This document shows positions 1-9,510 of a stretch of 64,000 bases of DNA, one piece after another. Positions within the stretch are counted from its first letter, which is position 1. Every line of letters begins with the position of its first letter. Position numbers and translations under genes: made by a program. The DNA is taken from assembly GCA_949987705.1 (NCBI GenBank), contig OX465281.1:7542001-7606000 (forward strand), read 5' to 3'. The stretch is from Thereva unica. Lineage: Eukaryota > Arthropoda > Insecta > Diptera > Therevidae. The notes beneath the pieces are model-generated. The model was not told the origin of the DNA, did no database searches, and saw only the letters and a list, made by a program, of their open reading frames with translations.

Positions 1-1255
1 AAATTTCCTTGAAAAACGACTTCAGGGTTCCAAGTTGATCAGTGCGAATTAGGATTAGAAGACCAACGTTAGCCCCCTACTTCGTCCTGGAGCAAAACTA
101 CAGACGCCTAAGGATTATGGCACCACCCCCAACCCTCGGCCAGTGAAGTCAATTAGAGTTTCTGAAATTCAAATTCTGGTAATGGTGTGGCTTTCACGTC
201 GGAGAGAGCAGATAACAGAATAATTTTGACAAATGTGCCATAATAGCAGCGATGCTGAATGTTCACGTCTGGTAGTCATTAAGCTGTTACGGGAGCTAAG
301 AAGAAACGAAAGCATTACTTACCCCCTTTCGGATACCTCAAGGCTGTCGGTGCGCTCTCGCTGACGTACGGGGGTGGATATTAATAATGTATAGGGTATT
401 TTTTCTTAGCAGTCATGTTATTTGAGTAATGGCTGCTTCTTAGGGCCCTGATGACGGGCGAAATATTGAAACAAATGCGAGGCGCTGGTGTGCGATTCGG
501 GGCTATCCGCTTAATCATGGAATAATTGCCCATCAAAACTCATTATGGGTTTTGGGTGTTCTTCGTACACAGAAAGGATGGCGAGATAAGGGCTTCAGTA
601 TGTTCGGAGCTGCATTCGTTTATTTTTACATTGTGGGTGTTTTAAGGATGAAATAATAATGCGATTGAAGATTGATGGATCTGCTTAGTTTTAAGAGGTT
701 TGGAACATCGCTTTCCAGGAGTATGTGTAAACTCACCTCTTCTGCGCTTACCTTTGGGCGTATCAAAGCAGTTTAAATATGAATTTTTATCATAAATGAA
801 CAAATGAGTTTGTCGTTCTCTGACCTAACAAAAACGATTGGGTTTCTTATTTTCCAGATAAATTTTTCTTGTAGCTTCCAGTACCCATTTCATTGGGTGT
901 TTTATACTTACGGATTAGATAAAACACACAATGAAAGGCAGCCCCATTCGAACAGGGCAAAGCTGTCTAGGTACGATATGGGTAAAAATTGGGAGTTGTA
1001 TAAACTCGACATATAGGGCATAGAGGAAGTAGTCTTGAAAGACACCAGGGCGGCTATAGCTGCACCGTTTAGCGAATTCGTACAGCCTTGAATGCGAGCT
1101 CCAAATGCCGCACCGTGCCAGACTTGGAGACCACTTCCAGATTTTTGGTACAAAAATATGTACTATGCTGTCCCTATGCTATGGTCCTCTAGCTTAGAAG
1201 CCGGACACCCTTACCATTAAACCATCAAGGTCTAAATGATGCTTTTTTGTATATA
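1..1255. other. Unassigned unique DNA
   Basis: I see no gene here. The frames at 804-1016 (+) and 908-1153 (-) overlap each other and match nothing I know. The minus strand at about 1190-1236 has a good Pol III A-box (TGGTTTAATGG) followed by a short GCTTCTAAGC hairpin, but no B-box and no closed cloverleaf, so it is at best a tRNA-derived scrap. Confidence 0.5.
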
Positions 1256-1509
1256 CCCCATTTACGACTAGGTTCAACCCAAGTTCAACCCAAGTTGAAC
1301 TCAGTCATAAATGGTGGTCGAGTTGAAGCTGGATTCATTGAACTCAACTCAAATCTCCTACCTGGGTCGGGTGAATGTATCTAAAGGTTATGTTTTGATG
1401 TGAGTTTAACTCTATTTCTACCCAAACTGAACTCAACTCGATATCATATATGGTGTTCGAAATTTCAGCTCAACCTCGGCTCAACTTTTCAACCTAGTCA
1501 TAAACGGAG
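1256..1509. mobile_element. TA-flanked MITE, about 254 bp
   Basis: The ends are inverted repeats: the left reads CCCCATTTACGACTAGGTT and the reverse complement of the right reads CTCCGTTTATGACTAGGTT. A TA dinucleotide lies immediately outside each end (1254-1255 and 1510-1511), as expected for a Tc1/mariner-type target duplication. The interior has no reading frame and is made of variants of CAACTCAA/TTGAGTTG, so each half can fold on the other. It is a non-autonomous element. The parent superfamily is inferred only from the TA flank; the tips do not identify it further. Confidence 0.7.
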
Positions 1510-2740
1510 TAATAGTATTGACCGTTTTGTCGAACCTTCAGTCTTTGATTAAAATAAACATCAACCAAGCGCCAATCACCGAACCCACCTTTAATAAATA
1601 ACTCTACCATCAACCGAATTTATCCATGAAAAAATTGATTTAACCCGCTCTCAATCAACTTTTGACCACGATAAACTCGAAGCCATTAAAAACCCCATGA
1701 TTTATCAAAAAGGAAAACTTTTTCGTCCTAGTAACACAATTTCGCCAGCAGGAATCCTTTAATTACATTTGAACCGCTTTCACACAAAGTGAAAGAGCTC
1801 CAGTTTCAGGACTTTAGATATATAGACCAACAACATCCGCTCTATAAACCCATGAATCGGTCCTCGATGTACCACTAACTACACTTCATACAACACATGC
1901 AAAAACAGCTCGTTTGACTTTCACAGGATTTTAAATCCTGGTTTTCGTTTTTTTTTTTTTTTTTTTCAAATTAAAAATAAATAAAATTGACAACAAGCCA
2001 TGATTACAAAAAACATGCATTTCGCTTGATGCGCATTTCTTTTGCAGCTTGGGGTTTTCTCTTTGATTCCGAATTACGAAAAAAAAGGTTTAGAAATTTT
2101 GTTAGGGATTACACATACAGTTTACTGCGCATAAAGGGAAAAGGGCCGCCGGCATTACTTTGTAGGACTTATGGCCTTGTAGGTGAAAGAGTGCCTCGTG
2201 CTTAATTAAAAGCAGATATCCCTGGCAAAATTAATTGGAGGTTGGCCTTACTTTGTTTTTCCTCTGGTTTTTTTTATTTATTTTTCTTTTTTTTTTCTTT
2301 TTGTAAAGGAAATGAAAATTGGTTTAGGATAATTAATTATAAACAAAATTCCTTGCAGCTATTTTATTTTTATTTAAATATAAAATTAAAAAAAAAAAGA
2401 AAATTATTTTTTATAAAATTTACTCCTCACTTTTTTTCAAATATATATAAGAGAAATTGTTTTAAACTTTCTATAACGCATTAAAAAATCTTTTATCGTT
2501 CAGGTTTTGATCCTTGACTACCGCCTGAATTACTAAAAATCTATAGAGTAGCTATGAACGTTCGGGTCCGACTTTTTCAAGATCGTTGACAAGGAAAGGC
2601 TTAAAAACTCTAACCTAAGAGATGATCGGAAAGACGTTCGATAGAGAGGCAAATTTAAACCAAGTCTGTTTGCTACATACGAGTATTCTTCAAAAGCAAA
2701 TCACATGAGTCATCGTAAACGATACCAAGGTCTTCTCAAT
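1510..2740. other. AT-rich unassigned DNA
   Basis: No gene is supported. A perfect 17-base palindrome, CAGGATTTTAAATCCTG (1924-1940), is followed within 8 bases by a run of 19 T (1948-1966). Bases 2240-2490 are almost pure A/T homopolymer patches, and the frame across them (2242-2484) is low-complexity F/K/N and not credible as a protein. The frame at 1987-2205 is unassigned. Confidence 0.5.
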
Positions 2741-2749
2741 CAAAATTTC

Positions 2750-3915
2750 AAATACAGAAAACTTTCATTCTAGCGAAGATATGAACTTTATCAAAAGCTC
2801 TCGTCCCAGCGAAGGCGCGAACCGAAATTTTCCGTACAAATAAAGCTTTCATGCTAGCAAAGACAACAGCCAAGACACAAGCCATTAATCTTAATAGAAC
2901 TAAACAGTGTTGCCCGATCACATTCCAATTAGATTTCCCTTCATTATCGGCGATCTTAGAAAAATACAGGGAGGCCAAGCGTGGTGCCGTATACCAACTC
3001 GGCCGGTCTCGTCTGAAGGTCCCGTACTTTGCGTGGGGTATGGGCCAATAGGGAATTGAAAAAAGCATATGCCTTGGCCAGTCACAGCTCTAGAGTTACT
3101 GCCATCGTTCCGGAACCGGTTATTGGGTGCCAAACAGTTTTGTGGAAAGTGCCGGAGACGATTGGACTGTGATAAAAATACATTGTATACTAGAGGTTCA
3201 CGTCTGAGCCAAAGAATGAATTCTAAGATTTTATTTTCGGCAGACACGCCAGAGAATTATGCTGAAAGATATCTACTGAAGGCAGGAAGGAGAAGTCCGG
3301 AATTTAGTTTGGTTACCTGGACACTTTACCATAACTTACCAGCTACGGTGATCGAAAGAAGAAGAGAAATTTACCTGTAGGGTGTACCTCGAGCTCCGCT
3401 GTCGTCTGGTCCCAAGTCCAGGGTATGAGGGGAGGATGGTGGTCGACCTGCCGAATTGACCAGAATGGGGAAACCAAAGAAACTAGGCAAGAAACCGCAT
3501 TTTTTAAAACGACAGCAGCGGGGACGTCCCGCTCGGACTGCCGCTAAAGGATCAAAGAATAAGAAGAAGGGTGTACCGCGTGAGAGACGACTTTAACCGT
3601 CATGTCCTCTAGCACTGTTTCGCGGTAACGAAACGAGTAATCTATGAGATAAGCTATGGGTGTTCGAGCTCACTTTAACACGCGGTTTTACTTATAATCT
3701 CAAAATTGGCAATGTAAAGCCATCTGGAATGCTTCCAAGACAGTCGATAATGCAGTTTTAGATTTTTGCTGGAATGTGATCTGGATCATAATTATAGCTG
3801 AAAGCTTTTTGGGCTGTATCTCGGCGCGGGTCTTCGCTAGGGTGAAAGCTCTTTTGTACCGGGAGTTTTGATAAAGTTCGTGTCTTTGCTGAAATGAAAG
3901 CTCTTCTTGGGGGAA
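2750..3915. repeat. Diverged inverted pair of a GAAAGCT-rich repeat
   Basis: The reverse complement of 2750-2880 and the plus strand of about 3825-3915 share an ordered set of phrases: CTTCGCTAG, ATGAAAGCT, a TTTTGTAC-like block, TTTTGATAAAGTTC and TCTTTGCT. The copies face each other about 1 kb apart and flank the open frame at 3069-3596. Each copy also repeats GAAAGCT internally. They could be ends of one decayed element or two independent insertions of a short tandem repeat. No target duplication was found. Confidence 0.45.
3069..3596 (+). pseudogene. Unassigned interrupted frame with a very basic C-terminal tail
   Basis: One frame stays nearly open for 176 codons, broken only by stops at 3378-3380 and 3426-3428. 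The last segment, from the ATG at 3465 to the stop at 3594-3596, encodes 43 residues beginning MGKPKKLGKKPHFLKRQQRG and is about 40% lysine plus arginine. The middle part is neither hydrophobic nor repetitive. I recognise no domain. A basic tail like this is typical of nucleic-acid-binding proteins, including the C-termini of retroelement Gag/ORF1 proteins, but that is inference. It lies between two facing repeat copies, which supports a mobile-element origin. It may equally be a chance frame. Confidence 0.25.
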
Positions 3916-4486
3916 ATTTTTAAAAGGTTCATGATGGGTTTGCGGCTAGAGTTGTTTGGTCAGCATGATATGTAACAAGCAGGCAGACAGTTAAAATTTT
4001 ACTTTCTAAGAAAGTCTCTTCCCCACACCTCTTTGACAAATCTACGTGAGATTCCTCTAGACGGACTGCTGAATTTGTTCTAGCGTTATATGGGTGAGAC
4101 GTACTAACTTATTGATGTAGTCCCGCAACTGCAGTTCATACCTTTGGAATAGAAAAGTCCGAAATAATAAAAATGGTCTTAATCATTCCATTTTTTCAGC
4201 ATTAATGATTCATGATCTGATTTCAGAAACCACTGTATCCCGACAAGAATTTAAAGGAAGCATGCCTCTTGTAGCACGTGGACCATCTGTGGAAATGAGG
4301 GGTGTGCGATAGAGGGACCCTTTTGCCTTACGGATTTTGAAAGCTGTTCACCCCTAAGCTTAAGTTGACCGTAAAAAGTGTCATCGAGCCCGCGTACACG
4401 AGATCATAATTATAGCAAGTAAAAGTATGATTTTACATGCCATAACTATGCTCCGAGTGCAGCAGCCCATTTAGCATAGTCAATAG
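3597..4486. other. Unassigned DNA
   Basis: Apart from the repeat phrases at 3825-3915, I see no gene or terminal repeat. Just before the 5S-derived repeat, 4446-4480 contains a short inverted repeat (ACTATGCT ... AGCATAGT). Confidence 0.45.
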
Positions 4487-4558
4487 ACCGGTTCCCGTTC
4501 GATCATGGAGGTCAAGCAGCATTGGTATTTGTTTGTACTTAGTTGGAGGACCACTTTC
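4487..4558 (+). pseudogene. 5S rRNA-derived repeat, copy A
   Basis: The segment follows the internal part of animal 5S rRNA: GGTTCCCGTTCGATCA, then GGTCAAGCAGCATTGG, then GTACTTAGTTGGAGGACCACT, matching the 5S phrases CGGTTCTCGTCCGATCA, TTAAGCAGCGT and GTACTTAGATGGGGGACCGC. Both conserved 5S blocks (the A-box/IE region and box C) can be traced, but the outer stem halves are not recognisable, so it is not a working 5S gene. Three more copies occur at 8555-8626 (-), 14237-14310 (-) and 27506-27577 (+), which makes a dispersed SINE3-like family or scattered 5S pseudogenes more likely than a local 5S cluster. Confidence 0.7.
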
Positions 4559-5130
4559 TAAAACGATACTTGGAAGGACAAAAAGGCAGTGGCAAAAAGG
4601 GAACAAAAAGTTCTCGATGCCGCTACAGTTAACCGACTTATTCATGCCGAAATTCATTCATTTTTCGGTCTCTTTTTTCCACTCGGAATACACCAGCAGT
4701 CATTTTTTCTCACGGGAGTCACATGCGGCATTGCTAATGATGCGCAAATGAAGCAAGGCATTAAATGCCCTGTATACGCCTTATAGGGTAGTTCCTATGT
4801 TGTCCAGATGAGGCAGTGTGGCTAGCTTCATAGTAATCCTAGATGCACCCCAACAAAAATTCCAGTCAGGTTATGGAGTTTTTGACTTCCACAAAAAGCC
4901 GCTTACTAACGTAAGATCCAAAATCCACCCAAGTCAATGAATTTTCAATAATTCCATCTGTTGAGCTCTAGGCGAGTTCGAACCCCTAACCCCTATACTG
5001 CACTCCCAACGAACCTAGCCAAAGTGCAATCGATCCATTCTCAAAGGGTCACAAGCATTTACATAATTGCATTTCTAGAGTATATCTGCAGTGCGCGGAC
5101 CGTTCCAATGCTTTCAATTCAATTCAATTC
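4559..5130. other. Unassigned DNA with one B-box-like site
   Basis: No gene is seen. On the minus strand, GGGGTTCGAACTCGCC (about 4972-4987) resembles a Pol III B-box, preceded by a degenerate TGGCTAGG stretch about 45 bases upstream. That is compatible with a decayed tRNA-derived SINE, but there is no poly(A) tail or target duplication. Confidence 0.35.
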
Positions 5131-5760
5131 GCCAATATGCAAATGCCAGAATTATCTATAAAATCTGAGCAAACAAAGCAACCAGCTGCAAGTACACCTT
5201 GATGATTATTGTCAGCCATTCGTTGTGACTGCCTCAAGGTGTCCCCGAGCTGATCATTGATTTTCTCGTCGAAAAGTGTCTTAATTCTCGCGAATACCGA
5301 GGCAAGCCCCGGCACTTAGTACACTTCGGAGCGCCGCATGAACATGAATTCTTCGCGCGATTATCTTAATTTGCATAAATATCTAATGTGCCCCACACCC
5401 CCGCCCCCGCCCCGGTGGGGATCGGGCGTTTTTGCATAAGTAATTCCCAAGTCTGGGGCTGTGTTACTTCAACACCTTCTCGACGTCGTCGGTCGTCGGT
5501 GCGTGTCTTGGTAGTGTTCCCGTGAACGGGACGAGTCCCTTGTATGGAGAGCTCTTGTCAGGGTCTAGCCTCCGGGAATGTAACTTTTGTTCTGGCAACA
5601 AATTTGCATAATTCCCGATGCAATTTTCTCAACAAGAATAATATAAATTCCCGCTGGGACGCTGCGACTCCAGCACTGGCTGGAGCAGCCCTGGAACGGG
5701 TGCCCGGGAATCAGTGCATGGATCCCCGTTCTTCATTTTTCGAGTAATCTTTTAAGGACT
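5131..5760. promoter_or_regulatory. Candidate regulatory block: octamer cluster, G4 motif, GC-rich core
   Basis: Three exact POU octamers occur within 480 bp: ATGCAAAT at 5137-5144, and ATTTGCAT at 5369-5376 and 5602-5609. A one-mismatch copy, TTTTGCAT, is at 5430-5437. Between them the minus strand carries a canonical G-quadruplex motif at 5391-5413 (runs of 4, 5, 5 and 4 G separated by loops of C, C and TGT). The block is markedly GC-rich and CpG-rich compared with its surroundings and has no repeat signature. Octamers are known sites for POU-homeodomain factors; a promoter or enhancer role is inference. The frame at 5544-5747 is not recognised. Confidence 0.4.
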
Positions 5761-6993
5761 TTCGACTTTTTCTGCTTTCCTTTTTTCGTGTCCTTTTTTA
5801 AGTAAATTTCGAAATGGCTGCTGGCGTCTTGGACGTCCGTGATAAATAAGGCACGAAAGTGTCTCGCTGTCAAATGAATTTATTTCGCATTAAGTGCAAC
5901 CGACACAGAAATTTACTCTTGAAGGTGATTTATCGCAGGTGGAGCTTGTACATTTTGCAGATTTTAAATTTTCATAAGATTTTAACCGAGGCACTGTGTC
6001 TCCGCTGTGGCAGCCGTAGAGCAGAACATCAGGTGAAAAAGACAAGGCAATTTTATGGAGCTGCTGTTCCATGTCGAGATGCACAAAACCAGTTCCTTAA
6101 AACCGTGCGACAATCACTTTGATCTGTGTAACTATAACTTATTCCACCTTTAATTAACCCTAAACAAATGTTCCACTCAAACTAGCTCCGATCAATCAGC
6201 GTGCATTTTTAATGAACACACAAAACTCCTTGCAACATTCGATTCCGATATGGAACGTCATCCAGCAACAGGGCTTTGTTGCACGACGACGACGACGTCA
6301 GAAATCGCGTATCCGGCAGCCAGCAGCTCAAAGAATAATTGCTTGCCGATGGCTAAACATCCTTAATCTGTATAAAACGGTCTACAGGACCTCAGACTGC
6401 AGGCACTAACGAATGAACACGTAATTTGAATTTAAATCGAAATTCTGAAACAATTGTGTGTGCATTAACCTCAACCTCACCGGCGGCGCCCCGGCGTATA
6501 CGGCATGTGTGTATCCTGATAGTCAAAAGGGAAATAATAGCTCAGCGTCAGGATTCAGTGCTGTTCTAGGACTACAAGAGCTACGAGAGCAAGCACATCA
6601 ACCTATCGGGGATCGTCCCTTACGTACACACAGCCACACACACATGGTAATGGATTTTTAAATTGGTTCTCCTTTATTATGCCCCAACGTAAATCATTTT
6701 TGTAATTTCACGTGGTTTTACTTTTGCCAGGATGTGAAGGATCTTCCTTTAAGGATTTTATTTTAGAATTTATTGGCGGTTTGGAGGAGCAACAATAATT
6801 CATATTGTGATGTGGATTCGATAATTATTTCTACGGGGAAGGTAGGGATTTTCTGGGATCAAGGAAAATTATTCCGTTTTTGATAACCTCATAAGTCATG
6901 AGTAGCGATTGTTTAAAGTAAGGTTAATTGGTATGGCTGTCAGGTTAGCGTGCAAGACCAAAATGGTCTACTTGTGTGTCTAACATAACCCCT
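5761..6993. other. Unassigned DNA
   Basis: I find no family I can name. The frames at 5859-6122, 6212-6409 and 6458-6661 are short and unassigned. GCACGACGACGACGACGTC (6281 region) is a short GAC microsatellite, and CA-rich repeats lie at about 6625-6645. Confidence 0.45.
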
Positions 6994-7552
6994 CAAGAAG
7001 CGGATTAAGCTTCTGCGGGGCCCTAGGCGATTGCAAATGTGGTGCCCCCTATTTTCACCCCCCCCCCCCGGTAAAATATAAAAAAATTGCAGAAATAAGT
7101 TTTTTTAATAAATTTATTAATACACTTAGAATTCTTATAATTAATATTTACGATTCGCTTAAATTGACTTTATACACACTTTTTCCTGCATTTCGACTCG
7201 CTGAACTTATCGATCACATCATCGAAATCAATTTTTCTCAAAATGTCGGATTCAATAAAAAGAATACTTATTGGAGAAAACTAGAATTGTGAGAAATGAA
7301 AAGGCCGATTTGCTTTACATTCAAGAAAAGTCACCTTTATTAGGGGGCCCTCATACTTTTTATTGGGAAAAATAACTTCAAATCCATCATTTTGTCCGAA
7401 GTTAATTTGACTTGAGTTATTTGTCCCAAAAGCAAGTAAAATCAGTCTAAACGTGACAAGGCTTTTTTTTGGGCTTTCGGCATCGGGGGCCCCTTTACCA
7501 CCGGGGCCCCTAGGCACCTGCCTAGGTCTGCCTAATGGTTAATCCGCCACTG
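6994..7552. mobile_element. hAT-like MITE, about 560 bp, eroded left tip
   Basis: The right end (reverse complement) begins CAGTGGCGGATTAACCATTA, a typical hAT tip, and runs on into CTAGGCAGGTGCCTAGGGGCCCC. The left end shows the matching GCGGATTAAGCTTCTGCGG followed by GGGGCCCTAGGCGAT. Both subterminal regions share GGGGCCCTAGGC. The left tip is degraded and the flanks are only partly alike (CCTCAAGA against CCTCACCC), so the 8-bp duplication is not clean. A run of 11 C (about 7058-7068) sits inside. The minus-strand frame 7281-7517 crosses the right half and is not a recognised transposase. Confidence 0.65.
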
Positions 7553-7599
7553 CCTCACCCACAGTATACACCGATTTAGAGAGTCGGGTCTAGTTGCTC

Positions 7600-7740
7600 G
7601 GTATCTCCAAGTCCTTCGACAGAGTATAGCATAGCGGTATCTAAACTCCAATCTGACTTAGTAACTGGATTGAGAGTTTTCTCTCTGGCCATTCAATCAA
7701 ATGGCGTCAAATCTAAACCTCAATGAATCTTGTCTTCACC
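7600..7740 (+). pseudogene. LINE reverse transcriptase fragment (Jockey-like)
   Basis: One plus-strand frame reads SKSFDRV, a stop, HSGI, and then NWIESFLSGHSIKWRQI. This corresponds to the RT segment around the first catalytic aspartate (D-S/K-AFDRVWH) and the following N-W-I-x-S-F-L-x-x-R-S-I stretch of Jockey-type LINEs. Three stops fall in about 45 codons, so the copy is dead. It begins just outside the right end of the hAT-like MITE at 6994-7552. The same FLSGHSIK phrase recurs in the LINE fragment at 59960. Confidence 0.7.
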
Positions 7741-8554
7741 CATCTCTTAATAACTTTGGAGCCATCCAATCCTACCTTGTTTTGAATACAACTGGTTTAC
7801 CTTGGTGGGGATCGTGCTCGACAAAGTGAAAAACGAGGTACTCCCGTGATTCTATGCCACAGCACCAAGGCTCTGATTTCACTATAAAAACTATAGAGCT
7901 CAGAGGTACGCTCCTATAAACTGTCGACGGTTCTGTTACGGCGTGCAATGTCGAACAGCGCTAGTCAGAAAGGCTGCCAACGCCGGGAACTTTTATTCTG
8001 CTTCCATGCTATGTGCTTAGAGCTTCCACCTCCTCTAAGCACAAAAATCGAGGACGATATTTCTCGAATAAGAGCGGCAATTGCTGCAAAGAATGTTTTT
8101 AAGTGGGCCAGACTATTGTTTTGGATCGAATCATTGCTAGCCGAACAGTTAAGGCCGGCAAAACAGTACACCAATACCGAGTTTCGGCTGTAGCCCTCAT
8201 AAAGATCCATAGGCTATGTTCCACGCTAAAAGAGACCAGCGCGTCCTGCTCATACTGCGCGGAAAGTTTCCAGTGATATATATTATCTAGCGTTAGCAAT
8301 ATGTATGTAGGTAGGTGACGGCGACCGGAAGCCCAATTAGCGCTTAGCGCGCCATTTTGTTGTGCCAGCTCGTGTACCTTGGTTGTGGAGTGACGGATAC
8401 CTAAAGTCGTGGTCGGATGTGACGGATATCTAAAGCATACTCCTGCTGCAGGCACAAAAATTTAAAAATGCTTCGGCTTTAGAAAAATGCAAGCCTCTGT
8501 TACTTGTATGAATGTATTCGCAATCGACCGTTCTAAACGCAAGTACGGTTTTAC
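7741..8554. other. Unassigned DNA
   Basis: Overlapping frames on both strands (7948-8193 plus, 7965-8210 and 8099-8455 minus) exist, but none shows a domain I recognise; opposite-strand overlap argues that most are chance. No terminal repeats were found. Confidence 0.4.
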
Positions 8555-8626
8555 CGATTGGTCACCCTACTAAGTACTAACCACGTTCAATGCTGCTTGA
8601 CCTAAGTAATCGAACAAGAACCAACC
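8555..8626 (-). pseudogene. 5S rRNA-derived repeat, copy B
   Basis: On the minus strand the order is GGTTCTTGTTCGATTA, GGTCAAGCAGCATTG, GGTTAGTACTTAG, then GGGTGACCAATCGG, matching the internal half of 5S rRNA as in copy A. About 45 bases upstream (8671-8711, minus) lies the block GAGCTTTAAAAAATTGTGTA followed by GGACGAAGAAACCGG, which is also found upstream of copies C and D. A conserved upstream block means the repeat unit is longer than 5S itself. Confidence 0.65.
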
Positions 8627-8711
8627 TTTTGAGTATTCTAATTGTACAGTTTATGCTCGTCAAGTTAATTTCCCGGTTTCTTCGTCCTACACAATTTTTT
8701 AAAGCTCCAAT

Positions 8712-9143
8712 TATGCTCTCTTAAGTCTAAAAAAAATGTGGCGGTACCATGCTCCGTTTGAACTATTGTGCGCGTCATTTATTTATACCTGCTTACAGCG
8801 GGCTGTATTTGTAAAAATTGAATTTCTAGGCAGGCGTATCGTGCTTCATTTTGGGTATCATACAGGCATTTTGTTGTATCAGGCTAAGAACCGGGGCGTC
8901 GGGGGACTGCTAACGTAGCCTTGATTAGCTAGATGTTCTCAATCATGATATTATTGTTTGGATTCCGGGTCGTCGCTGGGGAGTATGCTCTAAGTACAAT
9001 GCACTTTGACATGGTATTCATCGACGCGGGGCCAGATTTTGGGAACTTAGCGGCTTTCTGAGAAGGCCGCTCGCGGATCGGCTTTTAATGAAAAATACCG
9101 AGGGGGGAAGTCCGTGCCTGGACTAGCCGACTTTTAAAACTAA
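8712..9143. other. Unassigned DNA
   Basis: No gene or repeat was recognised. The frame at 8736-8918 is unassigned. Confidence 0.4.
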
Positions 9144-9510
9144 AGGCCCCTATTCACTTAGAGGCTGTGGCCTTTCAGACCAGGTCGGCAGGCATGGCCC
9201 GATAGAGGTCAGCCATTATTCAGTTTGACGGAGGGATATGGACTTGACGCATCCGCCTGACAGGCCGTGGATTTCAAACAAACACACAGGCGAGGACCAC
9301 AGTTTTGTGTAGCTGGTTGTGAGTTTAAGTGCAAAAATGTCAGATCTTCAGGTGTGGACTGACGATAAAAGCCCACACAAAAATTTTAGTTATTTTTCTT
9401 GGACTACAGGCTCTATCCCTTTGGCGGTCGGTGAGGGTATGTGGAAACTTGGCTTCAAGGCGAGAAACTTTCAGGCCATGGCCTGCCAGTGGCCTGTGTG
9501 TTAAAGTGTA
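9144..9510. mobile_element. PIF/Harbinger-type relic, right end eroded
   Basis: The left end, AGGCCCCTATTCACTTAGAG, is preceded by TAA. It matches the right end of the element at 43940-44907, whose reverse complement starts AGGCCTCTATTCACTTGCAG. The interiors of the two copies align through CAGGTCGGCA, GAGGTCAGCCATTATTCAGT, CGCCTGACAGG, ACACACAGGCGA and GGTTGTGAGTTTAAGTG against their counterparts. The right end is reduced to CAGGCCATGGCCTGCCAGTG without a clean tip. A 3-bp TWA target and GGCC-rich tips are characteristic of PIF/Harbinger elements. The frame 9319-9504 starts right after the conserved leader but has no recognised transposase motif. Confidence 0.6.

Noticed and set aside
1190..1236. 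Possible tRNA gene on the minus strand
   Set aside because: There is a good A-box and an anticodon-like TTCTAA loop, but the anticodon stem does not pair fully and no B-box or acceptor stem closes the structure.
4972..5040. tRNA-derived SINE
   Set aside because: A B-box-like site exists, but the A-box is poor, and no tail, target duplication or second copy was found in the window.
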